DNA from: Idiomarina xiamenensis 10-D-4
GTDB lineage: Bacteria; Pseudomonadota; Gammaproteobacteria; Enterobacterales; Alteromonadaceae
DNA length: 64,000 nt
Direction: 5' to 3'
NCBI RefSeq assembly: GCF_000299895.1
Contig: NZ_AMRG01000008.1
Location: forward strand, 83,332-147,331
Numbering within the stretch: the first letter of the stretch is position 1; every line of letters begins with the position of its first letter. Under the pieces are notes generated by a model. It made no database searches, had not been told where the DNA came from, and saw only the letters and a list, made by a program, of their open reading frames with translations. A program made the translations under genes and the position numbers. Shown one piece after another: positions 43,986-52,243 of this stretch.

Positions 43986-45536
43986 ATGAGCCAAACTAGT
44001 AGCAAGGAAATTCGTTTAATTCTGGGGGACCAGCTAAATGCCAGCCATAGTTGGTTTACCGAAGTCGATACCAACATCTTATATGTGATGATGGAGTTAC
44101 GTCAGGAAACCGACTATGTGCGTCATCACCAACAGAAAATTTTGGCTTTTTTTGCCGCCATGCGCGGCTTCGCTGAGGCGCTACAAAACGCCGGACATCG
44201 ACTTTTATATATACGCTTAGATGATGCTGACAACCAGCAAGACTTAGTCGCCAACCTCGACCATGTCGCTCAGCAGCAACAGTGTTCGCGTATCGCCCTG
44301 CAATACCCGGATGAATATCGTTTACAACAGCAGCTGGACGACTGGCTCAACGATAGTGATTATCAGGTGAGCTGGTACGACAGTGAACATTTTTTTACCG
44401 CACGTGATGCACTAAAGGATTATTTTGCCGAGCACAAACAGCTATTAATGGAAACCTTTTATCGCCAACTTCGGCGCCGCACCGGTTATTTAATGGATGA
44501 ACACCATCGCCCACTCGGTGGCGATTGGAACTACGATAAAAAGAACCGTAACAAATTACCGAAAACAACATCTATCCCGGAGCCGCTTTGCTTTGCTAAC
44601 GATGTCAGCGACATTGCCGAAATGTTAGACCGGATGGAGGTTGACTATTTTGGTGAAGCCGAGACTAAAAAATTGTTATGGCCGGTTTCGCGACGTCAAG
44701 CAAAACAACTGTTAAATCATTTTTTGAGTCACGGTTTGGCTGATTTTGGTCGTTACCAAGATGCCTTAACCGAACGCGGCTGGTCATTGTTCCATAGTCG
44801 TTTATCGTTTGCCATGAACTGCAAAATGTTGTCGCCGCGCTATGTTATCGAGCAAGCTCTAGACTATTGGCAAGACCACCAAGAACAGATTGATATCGCA
44901 CAAATTGAAGGGTTCGTCCGACAAATCTTAGGTTGGCGAGAGTTTGTCCGTGCTGTCTACTGGCATTACATGCCGGACTATCAGCAACACAATGAGCTGC
45001 AAGCCAAGCGTGCACTACCCGATTGCTATTGGACCGGCAACACCCGTATGAAGTGTTTACAGCACGCCATTCAGCAATCGCTGACCTATGCCTACGCACA
45101 CCATATTCAACGGCTTATGGTATGCGGTAACTTCGCCTTGCTGTGTGGCATCGACCCCGATGCCGTCGACAATTGGTATTTAGGCGTCTATGTAGATGCT
45201 ATCGAGTGGGTCGAACTGCCGAATACACGGGGTATGAGCCAATTCGCCGATGGTGGTATTGTAGGCACCAAGCCCTATGCCGCATCGGCTAATTATATGC
45301 ACAAGATGAGCGACCATTGTCAGGATTGTCATTATCAACATAATAAAACCGTGGGCGAAAACGCATGTCCGCTGAATAGTCTATATTGGCACTTTATCGA
45401 TCGCCACCAAGCGGCGTTGAAAGACAATCCGCGGATGAAAATGATGTACCATCAGTGGCAAAAGCGTGATCCGCAGGAAAAACAAGATATTATCGAGCAA
45501 GCCGAGCAGCACTTGGCAAACATCAACTCACTGTAA
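43986..45536 (+). CDS. phrB: Iron-sulfur (6-4) photolyase / bacterial cryptochrome (PhrB type)
   Basis: A 516-aa FeS-BCP family protein that repairs (6-4) photoproducts or senses blue light. It begins RLILGDQLNASHSWF, typical of photolyase-related proteins with a lumazine or similar antenna. The FAD region includes FHSRLSFAMNCKMLSP (16 residues), IEGFVRQILGWREFVRAVYW (20 residues), and GNFALLCGIDP. The cluster cysteines appear in RMKCLQHAI and CQDCHYQHNKTVGENAC (17 residues), matching the four-Cys pattern of PhrB. The lipocalin gene follows after 18 bases, so they are probably co-transcribed. Confidence 0.93.
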   Translation: MSQTSSKEIRLILGDQLNASHSWFTEVDTNILYVMMELRQETDYVRHHQQKILAFFAAMRGFAEALQNAGHRLLYIRLDDADNQQDLVANLDHVAQQQQCSRIALQYPDEYRLQQQLDDWLNDSDYQVSWYDSEHFFTARDALKDYFAEHKQLLMETFYRQLRRRTGYLMDEHHRPLGGDWNYDKKNRNKLPKTTSIPEPLCFANDVSDIAEMLDRMEVDYFGEAETKKLLWPVSRRQAKQLLNHFLSHGLADFGRYQDALTERGWSLFHSRLSFAMNCKMLSPRYVIEQALDYWQDHQEQIDIAQIEGFVRQILGWREFVRAVYWHYMPDYQQHNELQAKRALPDCYWTGNTRMKCLQHAIQQSLTYAYAHHIQRLMVCGNFALLCGIDPDAVDNWYLGVYVDAIEWVELPNTRGMSQFADGGIVGTKPYAASANYMHKMSDHCQDCHYQHNKTVGENACPLNSLYWHFIDRHQAALKDNPRMKMMYHQWQKRDPQEKQDIIEQAEQHLANINSL

Positions 45537-45554
45537 CTCATAAGGATATTGCAC

Positions 45555-46085
45555 ATGCGACGACTCATCCTCGGCCTTATTGCCATCACTTTCGTACTCA
45601 CGGGTTGTAGCCAATCACCCACACCGGTGGCGCCAACGGTGAAACAGTTTGATGCGCAACGGTATCTCGGTAAATGGTACGAAATTTTACGTCTGCCACA
45701 TGGTTTTGAAGAAAACCTGCAAGGCGTCACGGCAGAGTACCGGCTGAATGCCGATGGTTCCTTAGAAGTTACCAACCGTGGGTATAACGAGGTTGATGGC
45801 GAGTGGCAAACCGCTATTGGTCGGGCCGAGCCGGTAGCCAACATGCAAGCAGCCTATCGGGTGACGTTCTTTTGGCCGTTCGACGGCGGTTATTATGTGA
45901 GTTGGTTAGACAGTCAATATCAGCACGCTATTGTCACCAGTGACAGTCACGACTACTTTTGGTTCTTGTCACGCAGCCCGGACGTGCCGCAAGACCTCAT
46001 TGACTTGGCTATCGCACAAGCCAATGAGTGGGGCTTTGCCACCGACCAGTTGATTCGGGTGAAACACCCAGCCGGGGCAAATTAG
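45555..46085 (+). CDS. blc: Lipocalin lipoprotein (Blc-like)
   Basis: A 176-aa outer-membrane lipoprotein. The signal peptide ends in the lipobox LTGC near residue 18. The lipocalin fold follows with YLGKWYEILRLPHGFEENLQ (20 residues; GxW motif), GYVSWLDSQY-type strands and DYFWFLSRSP. Bacterial lipocalins bind lysophospholipids or other hydrophobic molecules and are induced under envelope stress. The ATG at 45555 is preceded by AAGGA at 8 bases. It sits directly after the photolyase gene, a pairing seen in other proteobacteria. It converges on the deaD gene with one base between them. Confidence 0.92.
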   Translation: MRRLILGLIAITFVLTGCSQSPTPVAPTVKQFDAQRYLGKWYEILRLPHGFEENLQGVTAEYRLNADGSLEVTNRGYNEVDGEWQTAIGRAEPVANMQAAYRVTFFWPFDGGYYVSWLDSQYQHAIVTSDSHDYFWFLSRSPDVPQDLIDLAIAQANEWGFATDQLIRVKHPAGAN

Positions 46086-46086
46086 A

Positions 46087-47904
46087 TTACATGAAACGTC
46101 GCGCTGCGCCGCCTTGAGCTTTACGCGCACGCGGCCGCTCAGAGCCTCGCTCTGACTTACGCTCAGTGCCGCGATCACGACCCTTGCTGGCACCTTTATT
46201 AGCAACACGAGGTGGCCGTTGGCGAGTGATCGACGCATCGCTTAATTGCATCGACATCGGTTGCTGACGCACGCGTGCCTTTTGCAATACTTGCAGTACT
46301 TCTTTCGGCATGCCTTTTGGCAGTTCAACTAAGCTATGACCGTCGAATAACTGAATTTGGCCAATAAAGCGACTATCCATTTCTGCTTCGTTAGCGATAG
46401 CACCAACGATATCGCCAGGACGCGCACCGTGTTCACGGCCAACTTGAATCTTATAGGTATCAAATTCGACGTCATTTGCGCGACTACTGCGGCGCTCTTT
46501 ACGAGGGCTGCTATCACGACTGTCACGGCTATCACGCGGGTCGCGAACTTTTCGCTCGCGCTGCGGACGTGGCGCTGGGTCGTCTTTAATAAATAACGGA
46601 CGTGCAGCTTGTTGCTCAAGTAACAACGCAGCCGCTAACTGTTCAGCGCTTAGCTCGGTTTCGCTAACCATCTGTTGCAGTAAGGTCTGCATTTGGGTCA
46701 AATCTTGCTGCTCAACATTGGCCGTTAATTTTTTCAGCAACTGCTGCTGACGATGGCTGCTTAACTGCGCAGCGGTCGGCACTTCAAAGTACTCAATGCG
46801 ACTGTTAGTGGCGCGCTCGTAGTGCTTTAATAAATGACGTTCACGCGGACGGAAGAATAAAATCGCCTCACCCGAACGTCCCGCACGACCGGTACGACCG
46901 ATGCGATGCACATAGGATTCATGATCGCCAGGCAAGTCATAGTTAATGACATGAGTAATCTCAGGCACGTCCAAGCCACGCGCAACCACGTCGGTCGCGA
47001 CCAAGATTTCGATATGACCACTGCGTAACTGGTTCACCGTTTGCTCACGCTGAGCTTGGTTCAAGTCACCATTCAACGCAGCAGCTTTAAAGCCTTGCCC
47101 CTGCAGTTGTTCAGCAACTTCCATGGTATCTTGACGAGTACGTACAAACACCAACACGCGCTGGTAATCCATGGTTTCCAGTAGACGGGTTAACGCAGTC
47201 ATTTTATGCAATACGCTGACCTGCCACGCTAACTGACGAATACTCGCTTTGTCTTGCTTAGCGGTTTCGATGCGAATGTTGACCGAGTCACGCAAAAAGC
47301 GCTGCGCCAGCTTACGAATTTGCGTCGGCATAGTGGCCGAGAACAAGGTCCGCTGGGCGCTGTCCGGCACCGCCGTCATAATCGCTTCGATATCCTCGAT
47401 AAAGCCCATGTTAAGCATTTCATCGGCTTCATCCAACACGGCCATGCGCAGTTTGTCGAGACGTAGAACACCTTTGTTAAGCAAGTCGATTAAACGACCC
47501 GGCGTACCAACAACTACTTGAGCACCGCCTTTTAGCGCTTTGATTTGTGGCGCAAACGGTGCCCCACCGTAAACGGTAGTCACTTGCAAGCGCGCCATGC
47601 CGCGCGAAAAGTCAGTTAAGGCATCGGCAACCTGAATCGCTAGTTCTCGCGTTGGCGTAACCACCAGTACTTGCGTTGCCGCTTGTGACGCATCCACCAT
47701 ACTTAACGCTGGCAAACCAAAGGCCGCCGTTTTACCGGTACCGGTTTGCGCTTCGCCAAGCACATCGGCACCATCCAGTAACACGGGAATACTCTGCGCT
47801 TGAATTGGAGTCGGTTGGGTAAAGCCCAATTGCTGTAAACGATCTAGCACAACAACAGGAAGACCCAGATCGGCAAAAGACCGATCAGCCATTTGAGTAG
47901 ACAT
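46087..47904 (-). CDS. deaD: ATP-dependent DEAD-box RNA helicase (DeaD/CsdA type)
   Basis: A 605-aa RNA helicase for ribosome assembly and RNA decay, often cold-induced. The Q motif is FADLGLP and TPIQAQSIPVLL, Walker A AQTGTGKTAAF, motif II LDEADEML, SAT in LFSATMP, and motif VI HRIGRTGRAGR. A DbpA-type RNA-binding domain lies near 490-560 (YKIQVGREHGARPGDIVGAI, 20 residues), followed by a basic tail. AGGTGAG lies 6 bases before the ATG. A leader of about 175 bases is predicted, consistent with leader-based control known for deaD genes. Confidence 0.95.
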   Translation of the reverse strand: MSTQMADRSFADLGLPVVVLDRLQQLGFTQPTPIQAQSIPVLLDGADVLGEAQTGTGKTAAFGLPALSMVDASQAATQVLVVTPTRELAIQVADALTDFSRGMARLQVTTVYGGAPFAPQIKALKGGAQVVVGTPGRLIDLLNKGVLRLDKLRMAVLDEADEMLNMGFIEDIEAIMTAVPDSAQRTLFSATMPTQIRKLAQRFLRDSVNIRIETAKQDKASIRQLAWQVSVLHKMTALTRLLETMDYQRVLVFVRTRQDTMEVAEQLQGQGFKAAALNGDLNQAQREQTVNQLRSGHIEILVATDVVARGLDVPEITHVINYDLPGDHESYVHRIGRTGRAGRSGEAILFFRPRERHLLKHYERATNSRIEYFEVPTAAQLSSHRQQQLLKKLTANVEQQDLTQMQTLLQQMVSETELSAEQLAAALLLEQQAARPLFIKDDPAPRPQRERKVRDPRDSRDSRDSSPRKERRSSRANDVEFDTYKIQVGREHGARPGDIVGAIANEAEMDSRFIGQIQLFDGHSLVELPKGMPKEVLQVLQKARVRQQPMSMQLSDASITRQRPPRVANKGASKGRDRGTERKSERGSERPRARKAQGGAARRFM

Positions 47905-48114
47905 ATTTTTCTCACCTAATTCCTGCCACGCTCTACGGTGGCGTTAGTAAATGGGGTAAACGCCCAGCAACAGGAATTCGTACAGGTAAGACTATGCGTC
48001 GACCGGAAACAGGCGCTGCTACCCCCAAAGATTCAAGGGTTAACCGCTCCCTTTGATTTAATGCGGTGTGTCCTCGAAGAACGCGCATGATACGGGTTTT
48101 ATAACAAAAAGCAA
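47905..48114 (-). promoter_or_regulatory. deaD promoter and long 5' leader
   Basis: On the minus strand TTGCTT (48114-48109), a 16-base spacer and TATCAT (48092-48087) form a good promoter. The leader from about 48080 to 47905 is about 175 bases. Near its 5' end, TCAAAGGG and CCCTTGA can form a hairpin. This explains most of the 334-base gap between deaD and gabD. The part nearest gabD (48115-48238) holds no gene I can support. Confidence 0.5.
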
Positions 48115-48238
48115 GGTATTTTCAGAAACCAGCCGGTTATTTTTTAGTCAGAATCAGTCTGTACGCTTGAAAGTGAACTATTTTGGCTCAATCCTGCTAT
48201 TAAATGAGTACAATCACGCCCAACTAAATGGAGGCATT

Positions 48239-49696
48239 ATGTCAGCTCATACCATGGGTTCTTTGACAAAAACGGATTTATTCATTGAGGGTCATTGGGT
48301 TCCTACCGATAAACGTTTTGCGGTGACCAATCCCGCCACCGGTGAAACCATCAGCGAGGTGGCCGACGGTACCGCAGAGCATGCCGAACGCGCTATCGAA
48401 GTCGCCGCGCGGGCTTTTAAAACTTGGCGCGCGACACCTGCCGCCGAGCGCGCTCGTCTACTGCGTCGCTGGTATCAAGCGATGCTCGACAACCAACAAG
48501 CATTAGCCGAATTAATGAGTGCCGAACAGGGTAAACCGGTAGCCGAGGCAGCCGGAGAGATCGCTTATGGCGCCAGTTTCGTCGATTGGTTCGCAGGCGA
48601 GGCGGAACGCGTCAATGGCGATATTTTACCGCTGGTTGAAGAGGGTAAAAAGACGCTGGTGATGAAACAACCGGTTGGCGTTTGTGCCGCTATCACCCCT
48701 TGGAATTTTCCTAACGCCATGATCACGCGCAAAATTGCGCCGGCATTAGCTGCGGGTTGCACCATGGTCATTAAGCCGCCACAGTTGACCCCACTGTCGG
48801 CTTTAGCCATTGCCCAACTGGCCAGCGAAGTTGGTATTCCCGACGGCGTGATTAATGTCATTCCGACCACCGACTCGAAGAGTGTTGGCAAGGTGCTCGC
48901 CACTCACCACGAGGTACGTAAGCTAAGCTTTACCGGCTCAACTGGCGTTGGCAAAACGTTGATGTCGCAAGCCTCAGAAAATGTTAAGAAAATTTCTTTA
49001 GAGCTGGGCGGTAACGCACCCTTTATTGTATTCGATGACGCCGATATAGAGGTCGCAGTGGAACAGCTTATTGCCTGCAAATTCCGTAATGCCGGGCAAA
49101 CCTGTATCAGTGCTAATCGCATTTTAGTCGCCGAACAGGTTGCCGATGCCTTCATTGATAAGCTATTGCCGAAGGTAAAAGCACTCAAACTGGCCGTTGG
49201 TACCGACGAAGATGCCGACTTAGGTCCGCTTATCGATCAGGATGCGGTCAACAAGGTACAGCGCTTGGTCACCACCGCCGTTAGCGATGGCGCCGAAGTT
49301 CTGTGCGGCGGCGAAGTCGCTACCGAGTTGGGCGATTTATTCTACCCGCCTACGGTGTTACGCGGTGTCACTGATGACATGGATATTACTCAGGAAGAAA
49401 TTTTTGGTCCGGTGGTTGCTATCAGCACCTTTGCCGACGAAGAAGAAGCCGTACGTCGTGCAAACGACACACCATTTGGTTTAGCCTCTTACTTCTGTGC
49501 CCAGTCAGTCGACCGTATTTTCCGCGTTAGTGAGCAACTGGAATACGGCATGGTGGGTGTTAATGCCGGTGGTATTTCACACGTTTATAACCCCTTTGGC
49601 GGTATCAAAGAAAGTGGTATGGGACGTGAGGGCTCAGTTTATGGTATCGATGACTATTTAGAGAAGAAGACCGTCACCTTGGGCTCATTATCGTGA
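48239..49696 (+). CDS. gabD: NAD(P)-dependent succinate-semialdehyde dehydrogenase
   Basis: Oxidises succinate semialdehyde to succinate in GABA or related catabolism. The 485-aa aldehyde dehydrogenase has FIEGHWVPTDKRFAVTNPAT (20 residues), the cofactor region PWNFPNAMITRKIAPALAAG (20 residues), SFTGSTGVGKTL, the base Glu in SLELGGNAPF and catalytic Cys in NAGQTCISANR. It ends in FGGIKESGMGREG, typical of the GabD clade. The ATG at 48239 has GGAGG 4 bases upstream; a GTG 57 codons further upstream is rejected. A second aldehyde dehydrogenase follows after 10 bases. Confidence 0.9.
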   Translation: MSAHTMGSLTKTDLFIEGHWVPTDKRFAVTNPATGETISEVADGTAEHAERAIEVAARAFKTWRATPAAERARLLRRWYQAMLDNQQALAELMSAEQGKPVAEAAGEIAYGASFVDWFAGEAERVNGDILPLVEEGKKTLVMKQPVGVCAAITPWNFPNAMITRKIAPALAAGCTMVIKPPQLTPLSALAIAQLASEVGIPDGVINVIPTTDSKSVGKVLATHHEVRKLSFTGSTGVGKTLMSQASENVKKISLELGGNAPFIVFDDADIEVAVEQLIACKFRNAGQTCISANRILVAEQVADAFIDKLLPKVKALKLAVGTDEDADLGPLIDQDAVNKVQRLVTTAVSDGAEVLCGGEVATELGDLFYPPTVLRGVTDDMDITQEEIFGPVVAISTFADEEEAVRRANDTPFGLASYFCAQSVDRIFRVSEQLEYGMVGVNAGGISHVYNPFGGIKESGMGREGSVYGIDDYLEKKTVTLGSLS

Positions 49697-49706
49697 GCAT
49701 CGCCTG

Positions 49707-51062
49707 ATGAACCTATCGGCCCGCGTGAGCGCCTTGCGTGCTCACGCGGCCAGCCGCGCGACTCACTCGCTGGCTTGGCGCCAACAACAGTTACAGCAAC
49801 TGCAACATTATTTGCAGCAGCAACGCCCGGCTTTACTGCAGGCGCTGGCTGACGATCTGGGCAAGTCGGTGGGCGAAGCCAGCTTGACCGAAATCGATTT
49901 TCTACAACAAGACATTCGGCATACCTTAAAACAACTGCCGCGCTGGATGCGCGCTAAACGGGTATCCTCACCACTACTAAGTAAACCCGCTCAGAGCTTT
50001 ATTGTTCCTCAACCGTTAGGCACGGTACTGATTTTCGGTGCTTGGAATTATCCGCTACAGCTTTGTTTAGCACCGTTAGTGGCAGCTATCGCCGTAGTCC
50101 TCAAGCCGTCGGAGCAAGCACCGGCAACCGCCAAGCTACTTGCTGACAGCCTCCCCCAATATCTGGATAAGCAAGCGCTGCTGGTGATCAACGGTGCAGC
50201 AGATACCGCCAAAGCGCTGCTACAGGAACGTTTTGAACATATTTTCTATACCGGTGGTGCAAGCGTCGCACGACAAGTAATGGCCGCCGCTAGTCAACAA
50301 CTTACACCAGTAACCTTAGAGTTGGGAGGTAAAAGTCCCGCTATTGTGCTCGCCGACGCCGATGTGAAGCGTGCCGCACAGCGTCTTGCTTGGGGGAAGT
50401 GGCTGAACGCCGGGCAAACCTGTATTGCCCCCGATTACGTCTTGGTCGAGCGTCAACACAAAGCGGCCCTAATAACGGCTTTACGCTCTGCATTAAGGCA
50501 GTTTTACGGTAACGATCAGCAACAGGCAAACGACTACGGTCGCATCATCAATCAGCATCACTTGCAACGATTGCAGCAACTGCTAGATGGCGTCGAGGTG
50601 ATCGAGGGCGGCCAAGTCGACTCGGCACAACGCTACATGGCGCCGACCATTGTTGATGAACCGCCGTTAGCACATGCGTTGATGCAAGAAGAAATTTTTG
50701 GTCCAATTTTACCTGTCATCGGTGTTGATGACTTGTGCCACGCAATGGCAATTGTGCGACAACGAGAAAAACCGTTGGCGCTGTATGCGTTTACCAATGA
50801 TGAGCAGGCACAGCAACAAATTCAACAGGGCAGCGATAGCGGTACCTTGGTATTTAACGACACCTGCCTGTTTATGCTCAACCCTCAGTTACCCTTTGGC
50901 GGCGTTGGTCATAGCGGCATGGGCCGCTATCACGGTTATTTCGGCTTTCAAACTTTTAGCCACGAAAAGGCCGTTATGCGCCGTCAGTTAAGCTGGGAGC
51001 CGAAGTTGCGTTTTCCCCCATATGGTCGCTTTAAACGTTGGCTACTGAAACGTCTTGGTTAG
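49707..51062 (+). CDS. Aldehyde dehydrogenase, class 3-like (fatty/aromatic aldehyde type)
   Basis: A 451-aa aldehyde dehydrogenase of the short, class 3 type that includes coniferyl and fatty aldehyde dehydrogenases. It has IFGAWNYPLQLCLAPLVAAI (20 residues), FYTGGASVARQVM, the base Glu in TLELGGKSPAIVL and catalytic Cys in NAGQTCIAPDYVL. Its end, FGGVGHSGMGRYHGYFGFQTFSH minus its last 3 residues, is characteristic of the group. The cofactor loop reads AIAVVLKPSE, where relatives have an extra AGN-type segment before VVLKPSE. This is a deletion of about 4 residues that could affect NAD binding. It starts 10 bases after gabD. Confidence 0.88.
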   Translation: MNLSARVSALRAHAASRATHSLAWRQQQLQQLQHYLQQQRPALLQALADDLGKSVGEASLTEIDFLQQDIRHTLKQLPRWMRAKRVSSPLLSKPAQSFIVPQPLGTVLIFGAWNYPLQLCLAPLVAAIAVVLKPSEQAPATAKLLADSLPQYLDKQALLVINGAADTAKALLQERFEHIFYTGGASVARQVMAAASQQLTPVTLELGGKSPAIVLADADVKRAAQRLAWGKWLNAGQTCIAPDYVLVERQHKAALITALRSALRQFYGNDQQQANDYGRIINQHHLQRLQQLLDGVEVIEGGQVDSAQRYMAPTIVDEPPLAHALMQEEIFGPILPVIGVDDLCHAMAIVRQREKPLALYAFTNDEQAQQQIQQGSDSGTLVFNDTCLFMLNPQLPFGGVGHSGMGRYHGYFGFQTFSHEKAVMRRQLSWEPKLRFPPYGRFKRWLLKRLG

Positions 51063-51169
51063 CGCTTATTGCGCGCCGAGCTTGAAATTGACTTCCACAG
51101 CCTCATATTTAGATCATTCGCTAGCATGCGCGAGCCGTTATTGAGCCGCGCTGATCAAGGAGTTTTGCC

Positions 51170-52021
51170 GTGGCAGCAGAAAATATTGTCAACATCACCC
51201 CAGCCAACTTCCAACAAGCACTGCTAGACGCTTCGATGAAAAAGCTGGTTATCATCGATTTTTGGGCCGACTGGTGCGAGCCGTGTAAATCGTTGATGCC
51301 AATTTTAGAAAAAATTGCCGCTGAGTATCCACAGGACTTAGTGTTAGCCAAAATTAATTGCGATGAACAGCAAGAAATTGCCATGCAGTTTGGTATTCGT
51401 AGTTTACCCACCGTGGCGCTGTTTAAAGACGGGCAACCGGTCGATGGTTTCGCTGGCATGAAAAGCGAAGCGGAAATTCGCGAGCTGCTCGACAAATACC
51501 TACCCAGCGCCGACGATGAATTGTTGGCGCAAGCTAAGGCCGCTATGCAGCAGGGCGACAACCAGCAGGCTTACACATTAGCCAAGCAAGCCTATGACTT
51601 GAACGCCGATAGTGCCGCTGTGCGCTTGCTGTTTGCCGAAGCGGCGGTTGATTGCGGTCGTATTGAACAGGCTCGCGAGTTATTACAAAGTATTAAGCTG
51701 GTTGACCAAGATAGTCATTACCACCATGTCCAAGCGAAACTTGAATTAGCCGAAAAGGCTGCTGATTCTCCCGAAGTACAAGCCTTACAACAAGCGCTTG
51801 CTGAGCACCCTGAAGACCATGATACGCGTTTAAAGCTGGCCTTAGCGTTACACCAAGCACAACGTGACGAAGAGGCGTTAGCGGCGGTATTTACCGTACT
51901 CAAAACCGATTTAAATTATGCTGACGCGCGAAAAACGGCAATGGACATCATTAATGCACTGCCGGCCGGTGATCCGCTTGCATCACGCTATCGTAAAGTA
52001 CTGTACAGCATGCTTTATTGA
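51170..52021 (+). CDS. cnoX: Thioredoxin-fold co-chaperone (CnoX/YbbN-like)
   Basis: A 283-aa cytoplasmic protein: an N-terminal thioredoxin domain (residues 1-110) with active site WADWCEPCKS, and a C-terminal TPR-type helical region (about 118-280). The E. coli homologue protects proteins from chlorine stress and hands clients to GroEL and DnaK. E. coli YbbN lacks the first Cys of CxxC, but here both are present, so redox activity is likely. The start is GTG, supported by AAGGAG 7 bases upstream. A strong terminator follows. Confidence 0.92.
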   Translation: MAAENIVNITPANFQQALLDASMKKLVIIDFWADWCEPCKSLMPILEKIAAEYPQDLVLAKINCDEQQEIAMQFGIRSLPTVALFKDGQPVDGFAGMKSEAEIRELLDKYLPSADDELLAQAKAAMQQGDNQQAYTLAKQAYDLNADSAAVRLLFAEAAVDCGRIEQARELLQSIKLVDQDSHYHHVQAKLELAEKAADSPEVQALQQALAEHPEDHDTRLKLALALHQAQRDEEALAAVFTVLKTDLNYADARKTAMDIINALPAGDPLASRYRKVLYSMLY

Positions 52022-52045
52022 GTGCTGTACGCTAGCAACGAGCTT

Positions 52046-52075
52046 GGGCCGGTTCCCTCAACCGGCCCTTTTTTT
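52046..52075 (+). terminator. Terminator of cnoX
   Basis: Stem GGGCCGGTT/AACCGGCCC (9 bp) with a 5-base loop and a T run, 24 bases after the cnoX stop. The remaining 168 bases before the next gene hold no gene. Confidence 0.93.
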
Positions 52076-52243
52076 GTCTTAAAAACGGTATTTCGTCCCA
52101 TCCACAGTCGCTTTTACACTGGTCCGCTTGCCGCCATTCTCTGCCCTTGCTAGGATTGCCAAGCGCTGCCCGCAGAACCTGCGCATGATAAATAGCGAGC
52201 CATCAACACAATTAAAAAAACAACAGAATAAGAAAGGAAGGCT

